NCBI RefSeq assembly: GCF_003248515.1 | Contig: NZ_QFOB01000003.1 | Coordinates: 186,001 to 250,000 of the forward strand | DNA length: 64,000 nucleotides | Source of the DNA: Sphingomonas sp. | Lineage (GTDB): Bacteria; Pseudomonadota; Alphaproteobacteria; Sphingomonadales; Sphingomonadaceae | Reading direction: 5' to 3' | Shown here: one piece after another, positions 26,301 to 34,765 of the stretch | Position numbering within the stretch: the first letter of the stretch is position 1 | Layout: the number at the start of each line of letters is the position of its first letter | Program-made: the position numbers and the translations under genes | Notes under the pieces: model-generated | Database searches by the model: none | Told to the model about the DNA's origin: nothing | Seen by the model: the letters and a program-made list of their open reading frames with translations, nothing else

Positions 26301-27737
26301 TCAGCCCGCGCCCGCAACCGGCGCGGGAATGCCGCCGCCCGCCACCGTCGCCTGAAGCTTGTTCCACGCATCGAGGCTGGCGATCTTGTAGGCTTCCGCG
26401 AGCGTTGGATAATTGAAGGTATTCTGGATGAAATAGTCGATCGTGCCTTTGAGGTTCAGCACGGCCTGACCGATATGGATCAGTTCCGTCGCGCCCTCCC
26501 CGATGATGTGCACGCCCAGCAGCCGGCGGGTCTTGATCGAGAAGAGCATCTTCATCATGCCGCTTTCCAGCCCCATGATGTGCCCGCGTGATGTTTCGCG
26601 GAAGCGGGCGATGCCCGTTTCATAGGCGATGCCGCGCCGCTGCACTTCTTCCTCGCTCATCCCCACCACCGAAATTTCCGGCACCGAATAGATGCCGTAG
26701 GGGAAGAATTCGGGCGGCGGCGGCGGCTCATGCCCGAAGGCGTGCAGCGCGGCGAGCCGGCCCTGTTCCATCGATGTGGAGGCAAGGCTGGGAAAGCCGA
26801 TCACGTCGCCCGTGGCATAGATATGCGGCTGGCCCGTCTGCATCGTGCGGGAATCGACGGTGAGGCGCCCGCGATGATCGGCCGAAAGGCCCGCCGCCTC
26901 CAGATTCAGCCGGTCCACCGCGCCGACGCGGCCGGCCGCGAACAGCAGCATATCGCTCACCACGCAGCGGCCATTATCGAGCCGGCATTGCGTGCGCCCG
27001 TTCGCGACGGAGATCTCCTTGACCGCCGCACCAAGCCTGAGGCCGACATTGCGATCGCGCAGCTCGTGGACGAATTCCTCCATCAATTCCTTGTCGATGA
27101 AATCGAGGAAGGACTGGCGCGGCTCGACGAGCGTGACGGCAACGTCCAGCGCGGAGAAGATCGTCGCATATTCCACGCCGATCACGCCCGCGCCGATCAC
27201 GGTGAGGCTGCGCGGCAGCTGGGTGATGTCGAGTATCTCGTCCCCGTCCAGCACATCCCGGCCGTCAAAGGGCACATAATCGGGGCGGAAGGGGCGCGTG
27301 CCGCAGGCGAGCAGCACGAAATCGGCCTCCGCGCGGCGGCATTCGCCATCCTCGCCCACGATCTCGATCGCATGCGGATCGATGAAGCGCGCGGTGCCGT
27401 GCGCCCATTGCACGCCGTTGCGGTGGAACTGGTGCTCCAGCACCTCCACCTCATGCTCCAGCGTCTTGTGGAGCCGGCCCATCAGATCGCCGACCGAAAT
27501 ATCCTGCTTCACGCGATAGGAGCGGCCGTAAAAGCCGCGCTCGCGCCAGCCGGAAAGATTGAGCACCGTTTCCCGGATCGTCTTGGAAGGGATGGTGCCC
27601 GTATGCACGGAGACGCCGCCGACGCGCCGCCCCTTTTCCACCACGAGCACCGATTTGCCGAGCTTGGCCGCCTGCACCGCGCCGCGCCGGCCGGAAGGGC
27701 CGCTGCCGATGACGACGAGATCATAGCGTTTCTGCAT
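26301..27737 (-). CDS. sthA: Soluble pyridine nucleotide transhydrogenase
   Basis: SthA is a cytosolic flavoprotein that moves reducing equivalents between NADPH and NAD+. The 478-residue product has the FAD-binding GSGPSGRRGA motif (about 10-19) and the NAD(P)-binding VIGAGVIGVEYA motif (about 180). YATGDVIG and the C-terminal dimer domain are also present. It carries GTIPSKTI where lipoamide dehydrogenase-like enzymes carry a redox disulfide, so the missing cysteines are expected for SthA. The ATG at 27737 starts MQKRYDL; an upstream start adds nine residues. A Pro/Ala tail extends the C-terminus. Confidence 0.93.
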   Translation of the reverse strand: MQKRYDLVVIGSGPSGRRGAVQAAKLGKSVLVVEKGRRVGGVSVHTGTIPSKTIRETVLNLSGWRERGFYGRSYRVKQDISVGDLMGRLHKTLEHEVEVLEHQFHRNGVQWAHGTARFIDPHAIEIVGEDGECRRAEADFVLLACGTRPFRPDYVPFDGRDVLDGDEILDITQLPRSLTVIGAGVIGVEYATIFSALDVAVTLVEPRQSFLDFIDKELMEEFVHELRDRNVGLRLGAAVKEISVANGRTQCRLDNGRCVVSDMLLFAAGRVGAVDRLNLEAAGLSADHRGRLTVDSRTMQTGQPHIYATGDVIGFPSLASTSMEQGRLAALHAFGHEPPPPPEFFPYGIYSVPEISVVGMSEEEVQRRGIAYETGIARFRETSRGHIMGLESGMMKMLFSIKTRRLLGVHIIGEGATELIHIGQAVLNLKGTIDYFIQNTFNYPTLAEAYKIASLDAWNKLQATVAGGGIPAPVAGAG

Positions 27738-27825
27738 AAAATGGGGCCTCCGGGCTCCGGCCATCTCCGCGATTTTGCCGTGGCCTGTCCAGAGCGCTAT
27801 CGGGTGATGCGGGGATCGGGACAGG

Positions 27826-28869
27826 ATGGAACAGGGGACGATGCAGCGACAGATCGGCGTGGGCCTGATCGGATATGGCCTGGCGGGCCGCGCCTTCCAT
27901 GCGCCTTATGTGGCGGCCACGCCGGGCATGGCGCTGCGCGCCATCGTCTCGCGCGATGCCGCGAAGGTGCGGGCCGATCTGCCGGATATCGCGGTGGCGC
28001 CCGATGTGGCGGCACTGCTGGACCGGGACGATATCGATCTCGTCATCGTCGCCAGCCCCGATGAGCTGCATGCCGAACATGCGCTGGCGGCGCTCGCATC
28101 GGGCCGCCATGTCCTGATCGACAAGCCTTTCGCCACCACGCTGGCCGATGCGCGCCGCATCGCCGCCGAGGGGGAGGCGCGAGGCCGGATCGTCACCGTC
28201 TTCCACAATCGCCGCTGGGACGCCGATTTCCGGACGCTCCGGCGCCTGATCGCGGAGGGCGAACTGGGCGAGATCGTCGAGATGGAAAGCCGCTTCGATC
28301 GCTTCCGTCCCCGCCCGGCGGACAGCTGGAAGGAAGCGCGCGCCGCCGGCCCGTGGCAGGATCTGGGGCCGCACCTGATCGATCAGGCGATCCTCCTGTT
28401 CGGCCGGCCGCTGGCGGTGACCGCCGATCTGGCGACGCTGCGCGCGGGCGGGCCGGGGGTGGATTATGCCCAGGCGGTGCTGCGCTATGCCGATCGGCGC
28501 GTGCACCTCCATGCCAGCAAGCTCGTCGCCTCGCACGGCCTGCGCTTCGTCGTGCACGGCACGCGCGGCAGCTGGATCAAATATGGCACCGACGTTCAGG
28601 AGGCGAAGACGGTGGCGGGGCAGGCGCCGGCGGGCGAGGATTGGGGGATCGATCCGGGGCCGGGCCTGATGACCCGGCCGGAGGACGGTCCGGATCCCAC
28701 GATCATTGCCAACGAGCCGGGCGACTATCGCCTGTTCTGGCGCGCGCTGGCGGCCGCGATCCGGGGCGAGGGCGACAATCCCGTCCCCGCCTCCGCCGGC
28801 ATCGCCGTGCTGGAGGTGATGGAGGCCGGCCTGCGCAGCGCGGCGGAGCGGCGCGAGATCCTGCTGTAG
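27826..28869 (+). CDS. Gfo/Idh/MocA family oxidoreductase
   Basis: A 347-residue NAD(P)-dependent dehydrogenase with the N-terminal Rossmann motif GLIGYGLAGRAFH (about 13-25) and the family's catalytic-lysine loop LIDKPFATT (about 101-109). The EDVGPH-like segment appears as WQDLGPHLID. It most resembles YdgJ-type scyllo-inositol or sugar dehydrogenases; the substrate is unknown. It is divergent from sthA by 88 bp. ATG at 27841 is an alternative start with an AGGGGA site. Confidence 0.9.
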   Translation: MEQGTMQRQIGVGLIGYGLAGRAFHAPYVAATPGMALRAIVSRDAAKVRADLPDIAVAPDVAALLDRDDIDLVIVASPDELHAEHALAALASGRHVLIDKPFATTLADARRIAAEGEARGRIVTVFHNRRWDADFRTLRRLIAEGELGEIVEMESRFDRFRPRPADSWKEARAAGPWQDLGPHLIDQAILLFGRPLAVTADLATLRAGGPGVDYAQAVLRYADRRVHLHASKLVASHGLRFVVHGTRGSWIKYGTDVQEAKTVAGQAPAGEDWGIDPGPGLMTRPEDGPDPTIIANEPGDYRLFWRALAAAIRGEGDNPVPASAGIAVLEVMEAGLRSAAERREILL

Positions 28870-29000
28870 CGCCGCCGGCCATCCGGCCGCGCTTCGATCC
28901 CTCCATCCCCCGATGGCAGGATCGATTTCGCCGGGCCTCTTGGCGCCGCACCCCGGCTCCGCCACAAGCATGGCCATGCACCACGACATGATCCCGCGCC

Positions 29001-29561
29001 TTGGCGATTGAGGCCCTCGTCGCCCGTTACGGGCTGCTCGCCATCCTCGCGGGCGCCGGGATCGAGGGGGAGGCCGTGGTCGTCACCGGCGGCATCCTCG
29101 CGCAGAAGGGGCTGCTGCCGATCTGGGGCGTCTGCGCGGCGGCCGCGGTCGGCTCCTGCCTGGTCGATCAATTGTGGTTCTGGCTGGCGCGCCGGTTTCG
29201 CGACCATCGCTGGGTGAGGCGCGTCACCCGGCGCCCCGCCTTCGCCCGCGCGCTCGGCTGGCTGGAGCGCTATCCGACGAGCTTCATCCTCGCCTTCCGC
29301 TTCATCTACGGGCTGCGCACCGTAAGCCCCGTGGCGATCGGAACATCCGCCATCCCCTCGCGCAAGTTCGTGCTGCTCAACATTCTGGCGGCCTGCCTGT
29401 GGGCGCCGGCCGTCGCCTGGGCGGGCTTCGCCTTCGGCAGCGCGGTCGGCCCGTGGCTGCACGACATCAAATCGATCGCATTGTTCGGGCTGGCGCTGGT
29501 GATTGCGGTGCCGCTGCTGTTCCTGCTGGTCCGCGCGGCGCGGAAAGCGATGGCCGGCTAG
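29001..29561 (+). CDS. DedA family membrane protein
   Basis: A 186-residue inner-membrane protein of the DedA/SNARE-associated family, linked to undecaprenyl-phosphate or phospholipid handling and membrane homeostasis. It has the EGEAVVVTGG re-entrant segment near residue 22 and the FRFIYGLRTVSPVAIGTS motif near 100, then C-terminal helices. No ATG is available before its conserved core; the start is TTG at 29001 with no clear ribosome site. A 13-codon ORF (28970-29011) overlaps it upstream and could couple translation. Confidence 0.9.
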   Translation: MAIEALVARYGLLAILAGAGIEGEAVVVTGGILAQKGLLPIWGVCAAAAVGSCLVDQLWFWLARRFRDHRWVRRVTRRPAFARALGWLERYPTSFILAFRFIYGLRTVSPVAIGTSAIPSRKFVLLNILAACLWAPAVAWAGFAFGSAVGPWLHDIKSIALFGLALVIAVPLLFLLVRAARKAMAG

Positions 29562-29658
29562 ATCCAAAACCCCACTGGCGCGGCGGGGCGCGGCCGCGTA
29601 ACCCCTGTCGCGAAAGGATTTCCGCGGAAAGCCTGCCCCCGATCGAGACAGGAGCCCC

Positions 29659-30348
29659 ATGGATCTGAGCCCGCTGCCCGTGGAAAGCGCGATCGGCGCC
29701 TTCCTGCTGGCCTTTCCGGCGCTCTTCTCGATCGTCAATCCGATCGGCGCGGCCCTGATCTTCAACGAGGTGATGGAGGGCCGATCCATCGCCGAACGCC
29801 ACCGCATGGCCGCGCGGATCGGGCTCTATTCCACAATCGTGCTGCTCGTCTCGCTCTGGCTGGGCAGCTATGTGCTGAATTTCTTCGGCGTGAGCCTGGA
29901 GGCCCTGCGCATCGCCGGCGGCCTTGTCGTCGCGATCCGCGCCTGGGCGCTGCTGATGCAGCCGGGTACACACGAGGAAAGAAAGGCGAGCGCGGCCGCC
30001 CCGGCGCACGATTCCGGGGAGGATGTGGCCTTCTTCCCGCTTACCATGCCCTTCACCACCGGCCCCGGCACGATCGCGGTGGCGATCGCCCTTTCCTCCC
30101 AGCGCCCGTCGAGCGGGATCGGGACGCTTTCGTTCTTCGGCGGGATGAGCCTGGCGGCGATCACCATCTCGCTGATGATCTGGCTTTGCTATCGTTCCGC
30201 CGGCAGCGTGGTGGCCCTGCTCGGCCCGTCCGGCGCGCGCGTCTTTTCCCGGCTGGTGGCCTTCCTGCTGCTGTGCGTTGGCGTGCAGATCATCGTGACC
30301 GGCATGATCGGCGTGGCGCATCTGATGCTGGCCCACGGCGGACGCTAG
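29659..30348 (+). CDS. MarC family integral membrane protein
   Basis: A 229-residue protein with six membrane helices and the MarC-family signatures FSIVNPIGAALIF (about 24-36), LRIAGGLVVA and FFPLTMPFTTGPGTIA (about 124-139). Despite the name, MarC is not proven to give drug resistance and its function is unknown. It follows dedA by 97 bp on the same strand and is convergent with the EmrAB-NodT operon. Confidence 0.92.
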   Translation: MDLSPLPVESAIGAFLLAFPALFSIVNPIGAALIFNEVMEGRSIAERHRMAARIGLYSTIVLLVSLWLGSYVLNFFGVSLEALRIAGGLVVAIRAWALLMQPGTHEERKASAAAPAHDSGEDVAFFPLTMPFTTGPGTIAVAIALSSQRPSSGIGTLSFFGGMSLAAITISLMIWLCYRSAGSVVALLGPSGARVFSRLVAFLLLCVGVQIIVTGMIGVAHLMLAHGGR

Positions 30349-30366
30349 GAGCGGATCGGGCGCTCA

Positions 30367-31746
30367 TCAACGGCTGGCCAGCCTTTCCGCCGACCAGCCC
30401 CCGCCCAGGCTCTGGCAGAGCGAGACATAGGCCGAGAGGCGATCGGCATGGGCCTGCACCAGCGCAAGCTCCGCGCCGAGCAGGCCGCGCTGGGCATCCA
30501 ACTGATCCAGATAGGGCGAATAGCCGGCGCGATAGCGGTTCGTGGCGAGCCTGAGAGCGCCGGAAAGGGCATCGCGCTGGGCCACCACCACCTGCTCCTG
30601 CTCCGCCGTGCGGCGGACGGCGGCAAGCGCATCCTCCACATCGCGGAACGCGGCCAGCGCCGCGCGCTGATAGCCGAACGCGGCCTGATCGCGCCGCGCC
30701 GCCGCCGCATCGGCCTGCGCCCGCAGCCTCCCGCCCGCGAACAGGGGCGCGAGCACGCTTCCACCCAGCGAGAAGATACCGATCGGATCGGTGAGCAACG
30801 TGGAGGCGACATAGCCGCCCGACGCGGAAAGCTGCACCTGCGGCATGAAGGCCGCGCGCGCCGCATCCAGCGAATGATCGGCCGCGATCATCTGCTGTTC
30901 GGCCTGGGCGATATCGGGCCGCTGGCGCAGCAGCGCGGCGGGCAGGCTTTCGGGCGGCGGCGGCGGCGCGAGCCGATCGAGCGGGGCACCGCGCTCGATC
31001 GCGCGCGGGCTTTCGCCCAGCAGCAGGGACAGCGCATCCTCCTGCCGGCGGATCGCAAGCTCGGTGGTGGGGATCAGCTGCTCGGTGGCGCGGGCCTCCG
31101 CCTCCGACTGCCGCAATTCCAGATTGGTGGCATAGCCGGCCTCGGCCCGCCGGCGCGCGATGCGGAGCGAATCCGTGCGCGCTGCCAGCGTCTGGCGCAG
31201 CACCTCCAGCCGCGCATCCAGCGCCCGCAGCTGGATATAGCCGCTCACCGCGGAGGAGATGATCGCGAGGCGCACCGTTTCCCGCGCGGCCTCGCTCGCC
31301 AGCAGCGCGGCGCGCGCCGCCGCCGTGCCGCTCGCCAGCCGGCCGAACAGATCGACTTCATAGGCCGCCTGAAGCTGCGCCTGCCCGGCCGTCTGCTCCG
31401 CCGGCTGGCCGAAGGGATTGACGAAACGCTCGCGCTGCCCGCCAGCCCCCGCGCCGAGGCTGGGCAATTGCTGGGAGCGGACGATACCATATTGGGCGCG
31501 CGCCTCCGCCACGCGGCCCGCCGCGATCGCCAGATCGCTGTTGCCGGCGATCGCGCGCGCCACCATTGCATCCAGCGCCGGATCGCCGAACGCCTTCCAC
31601 CATTCATCCCGGATCGCGGCCATGCCCGCCGCCCCCTCCCGCCAGGCCGGCGGCGGCGCGAGGCTTGCCGCCGGGGGGATGGCCGGGCGCGGCCCTGCGC
31701 AGGCCGCGAGCGCGACGAAGCCGGCGAGCGCCGCGCTTCTCCTCAC
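30367..31746 (-). CDS. NodT-type outer-membrane efflux lipoprotein (EmrAB partner)
   Basis: A 459-residue outer-membrane efflux channel lipoprotein; the lipobox is LAAC with Cys16. Typical features are WWKAFGDPALD, YEVDLFGRLASG and LRQRPDIAQAEQ, with paired coiled-coil repeats. Its start overlaps the HlyD gene stop by 4 bp. It should complete the MFS tripartite exporter encoded by the two upstream genes. It is the third gene in the transcript. Confidence 0.93.
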   Translation of the reverse strand: MRRSAALAGFVALAACAGPRPAIPPAASLAPPPAWREGAAGMAAIRDEWWKAFGDPALDAMVARAIAGNSDLAIAAGRVAEARAQYGIVRSQQLPSLGAGAGGQRERFVNPFGQPAEQTAGQAQLQAAYEVDLFGRLASGTAAARAALLASEAARETVRLAIISSAVSGYIQLRALDARLEVLRQTLAARTDSLRIARRRAEAGYATNLELRQSEAEARATEQLIPTTELAIRRQEDALSLLLGESPRAIERGAPLDRLAPPPPPESLPAALLRQRPDIAQAEQQMIAADHSLDAARAAFMPQVQLSASGGYVASTLLTDPIGIFSLGGSVLAPLFAGGRLRAQADAAAARRDQAAFGYQRAALAAFRDVEDALAAVRRTAEQEQVVVAQRDALSGALRLATNRYRAGYSPYLDQLDAQRGLLGAELALVQAHADRLSAYVSLCQSLGGGWSAERLASR

Positions 31747-32867
31747 TCCCTGTCACCCGTATCGATCCGCGTTTCCACCGACATTCCGGGCCGCAGCCGC
31801 TCCGCCCCGCGCTGGCCGGAATCGATGAAGATGCGGATGCCGATGCGCTGCGGCACCTTCACGAAATTGCCGGTCGCATTATCCGGCTTCAGCACCGCGA
31901 ATTCCGATCCGGCGGCGGGCGAGATACGCTCGATCCTGCCCGTGAAGCGCGCGCCGCCCAGCGCATCCACCGTGAAGCTGGCGCGATCGCCGGTCATCAT
32001 CCGCGCCGTCTGCGCTTCCTTGTAATTGGCGATCACCCAGCGCTCGCCCGGCACCAGCGACATGAGCTGGGTGCCCAGCGTGACATATTGGCCGAGCCGC
32101 ACGCCGATCTCGCCCAGCTGCCCATCCTCCGGCGCGCGGATCACGCAATAGGAAAGGTTGATCTCGGCCAGCCGCAGCGCGGCGCGCGCGGCCTCCACCT
32201 GCGCCACGAGGCCGCCGCGCCCGACATCCACCGAGCGGACGTCCTGCCGGGCGATCTCGCTCGAGGCATTGGCCTGGCGCAGCTGCGCCTCGGCCGCGCG
32301 CAGCGCCGCGAGCGTCTGATCGCGCTCGCGGATCGAGATGGAGCCATCGCCGACGAGATCGCTCGCCCGCGCCATATCCGCCTGCGCGCGCCGGAGCTGC
32401 GCCTGCGCGCTGCCGATCCCGGCTTCCTGGCCCAGCAGCCCGGCGGCGCGCGCCGCGCGCGCCTGCGCATTGTTGGCGAGGGCCGCGATGCGTGCGTCCA
32501 GATCGGCACGCGCCTGCTCCACTCGCGCCCGATACAGCGAGTCATCGATCCGGGCGAGGATCTGCCCCTTCCGCACCTGCGCATAATCGCGCACCAGCAC
32601 CTGGGCCACATAGCCGCTTACCTGCGGCGCGATCACGGTCGTCCGCCCGCGCACATAGGCATTGTCGGTCGTCTCGATGCGCCCCCGGAAGGGCGGCAGA
32701 TCCCACGCGCGCAGAAGGACGAGAATCGCGACGATGCCGATCCCGACGATCGCGAGGGATACGATGCCGCGATGCCGGTGCGGATGCCATCCCGGCGGCG
32801 GCGCGGATGCGGGTGCCGGTGTCGGAGACGGTGTCGGGGGATTTTCGGTGGTGGTCGCGCCGGTCAT
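31743..32867 (-). CDS. EmrA/HlyD-type membrane-fusion protein
   Basis: A 374-residue periplasmic adaptor with a short Pro/Thr-rich cytosolic start and one membrane helix (about 36-56). The lipoyl/barrel-sandwich segment (IAPQVSGYVAQV) and a coiled-coil hairpin (about 110-210) follow. A second lipoyl half (VIRAPEDGQLGEI) and a beta-barrel complete it. It connects the MFS pump to the NodT channel. Overlaps both neighbours by 4 bp (ATGA), so the three genes are translated as a unit. Confidence 0.92.
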   Translation of the reverse strand: MTGATTTENPPTPSPTPAPASAPPPGWHPHRHRGIVSLAIVGIGIVAILVLLRAWDLPPFRGRIETTDNAYVRGRTTVIAPQVSGYVAQVLVRDYAQVRKGQILARIDDSLYRARVEQARADLDARIAALANNAQARAARAAGLLGQEAGIGSAQAQLRRAQADMARASDLVGDGSISIRERDQTLAALRAAEAQLRQANASSEIARQDVRSVDVGRGGLVAQVEAARAALRLAEINLSYCVIRAPEDGQLGEIGVRLGQYVTLGTQLMSLVPGERWVIANYKEAQTARMMTGDRASFTVDALGGARFTGRIERISPAAGSEFAVLKPDNATGNFVKVPQRIGIRIFIDSGQRGAERLRPGMSVETRIDTGDRE

Positions 32868-34504
32868 GCCGCCGCTCCGGCCACGTCTGGCTTCGCGCGA
32901 AACCAGACGAAGAGCCCGGTGAGGGCGATATAGGCGGCTGTCGCCAGCGCGAGCGCGGTGACGAACCAGAAGACATCGTTATAGGCGAGGATCGTTGCCT
33001 CACGCGTGATCGCCTGGCCAAGCAGCCCGCCGCCCTGCGCGGCCTGCAATCCCGGATCGACGATCGTGCCGGACAGGCTCGCGGCACCGCCCTGGATGCG
33101 CTGCGCCACCTGCGGATCCATCGGCAGCACATGTTCGGACAGGGCCAGCGCGTGCGCGCGCGTGCGGATCACCTGGATGGTCCCCAGCAGCGCGGAACCC
33201 GCGAGGCCGCCGAGATTCTGCGTGGTCCCGAACAGCACGATGAAGCTCACGAGATGATCACCCCCCTGACGAAGAACCTGAAGAAAACCATAGAGAAGCG
33301 CCGGCCCTATGAAGAGCGTGGTGCCGAAGGCGATCAGCGACTGGCTGAGATACAGCTGCGGCGGCCGCGTGAGATTGGTGCCGCTGCTGTCCAGCCAGGA
33401 GCCGGCGGCGATGATGAGCGCCGCGACCATCACCTGAATCGGCAATCTCGTTTCCGTGACGGTCACGATCGCGGCGATCGTGCCCGCCACCATCGCCAGC
33501 GCGACGAGGCCGAACAGGAGATGCAGCTGATCGTTGTTCAACCCGCCCGACGTGAGCAGGCCGACCGCGCCATAGGTCTGCTCCGCAAGCGCCAGCCGCA
33601 CCAGCAGGGCCACGATCGCGAAGCGCCGGATGCCGGAGCTTCCCAGCCAGCGCAGCCGGAGCAACGGCTCGCCGCGCAGATGCTCCATCAGCCCTGCCGC
33701 GCAGAACAGCAGCACGGCCACGGCCAGCGCCACCCCCAGCCAGGGCGTATCCGTCCACCAGAGCAGCCGCCCTTCGGACAGGACCGTGCAGAGCAGCAGC
33801 ATCCCGACGAGCACGAGCGGATAGGTGACGAAATCCAGCGGCTGAAAGGCCTTGCTCCGCTCGCTCGGCGGGAGGGGCAGCGCCATCGCCGCCGCGAGAA
33901 CGGCAAGCGCGATGCCGAGTTCGATCAGCGCGAGACCCTGTAGCCCCTCCGTCGTGAGCAGATCGACGGGCACCAGCCGCGCCAGCGCCGGGCCAAGCTG
34001 CGAGGCGCCGATCGCCAGGATCAGGCCCAGCGGCCTCGCCTTCAGCGGCATGGCCTGCATCCAGTTGTAGATGGAGAAGGTGAGCAATGCGGCCGCCGTC
34101 ATCCCGCAGACCGCGCGGATCAGCATGGCCGAAAGCGGCCCCGGCATCATCAGTTCCACGAGCGCGGCCAGCGCATAGACGCAGAGCAGCCCCTGCGTGA
34201 TGGCCGGAATGCCGAACTGCGCCCGCCCCCTCACCAGCATCAGGTTCGCACTGGCGTTGAACGCCACATAGATGGCCGGCAGCAGGCTGACCTCGAACGC
34301 ATAGAGACCGATCGGGCCGCCGAGATTGGCGACGTTCACCGTCACCAGCCCGTTGCCGAACGTGGCCCCGATGCCGGCCAGCAGCGCGACCCCCGCATAG
34401 CCGACACGCCGCGAGAGCGGATGGCTCGGCGTGAAAGGAGAGCCGGGGAAAGCCGGCCGTTCATGCGGGGCGAAATGGTAGGATTCGTCGGCCTCGATAG
34501 TCAT
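32864..34504 (-). CDS. EmrB-type MFS drug exporter (DHA2, about 14 helices)
   Basis: The first gene of the operon encodes a 546-residue major-facilitator protein with about fourteen membrane helices, the DHA2/EmrB plan. It would export hydrophobic compounds using the proton gradient. Compared with standard EmrB the loop-2 and motif-C sequences look divergent, so substrate prediction is unsafe. The N-terminus has a 28-residue acidic, His-rich cytosolic tail before helix 1. No linked regulator gene is present. Confidence 0.88.
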   Translation of the reverse strand: MTIEADESYHFAPHERPAFPGSPFTPSHPLSRRVGYAGVALLAGIGATFGNGLVTVNVANLGGPIGLYAFEVSLLPAIYVAFNASANLMLVRGRAQFGIPAITQGLLCVYALAALVELMMPGPLSAMLIRAVCGMTAAALLTFSIYNWMQAMPLKARPLGLILAIGASQLGPALARLVPVDLLTTEGLQGLALIELGIALAVLAAAMALPLPPSERSKAFQPLDFVTYPLVLVGMLLLCTVLSEGRLLWWTDTPWLGVALAVAVLLFCAAGLMEHLRGEPLLRLRWLGSSGIRRFAIVALLVRLALAEQTYGAVGLLTSGGLNNDQLHLLFGLVALAMVAGTIAAIVTVTETRLPIQVMVAALIIAAGSWLDSSGTNLTRPPQLYLSQSLIAFGTTLFIGPALLYGFLQVLRQGGDHLVSFIVLFGTTQNLGGLAGSALLGTIQVIRTRAHALALSEHVLPMDPQVAQRIQGGAASLSGTIVDPGLQAAQGGGLLGQAITREATILAYNDVFWFVTALALATAAYIALTGLFVWFRAKPDVAGAAA

Positions 34505-34765
34505 GCCGCGCCTGCCCCCAGGTGATTACGCAACGATCGACCAGAACCATCATCGCGCGTCGACGATATTGGTAACATCGTTTCGGAGCCATCGTCGAGA
34601 TACAGGAAAGCCTTCGGCCCATATCCTTTCGGCCGGGCCGAAACGGCGAGCCGCGACAAAAGATTGCTGCGCAAAACCGCAACCGTCCCGTCTCCGATCT
34701 GTCATCCCGCACCGATAAGGGGACCCCGCCAGCCGGCCAGCCGGCAACCGGGGGAAACCAGCTTC
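34505..34765. promoter_or_regulatory. Divergent region EmrB / TonB receptor
   Basis: This 261-bp spacer holds the promoters of two divergent operons. I see ATCGTCGA-type short repeats (about 34558-34595) but no clean palindrome and no confident promoter boxes. The TonB receptor ATG at 34766 is preceded by a GGGGGAAA site. Confidence 0.3.

Noticed and set aside
26301..27737. Inactive dihydrolipoamide dehydrogenase (redox cysteines missing)
   Set aside because: GTIPSKTI is the normal sequence of soluble transhydrogenases, which lack the disulfide; it is SthA rather than a broken Lpd.
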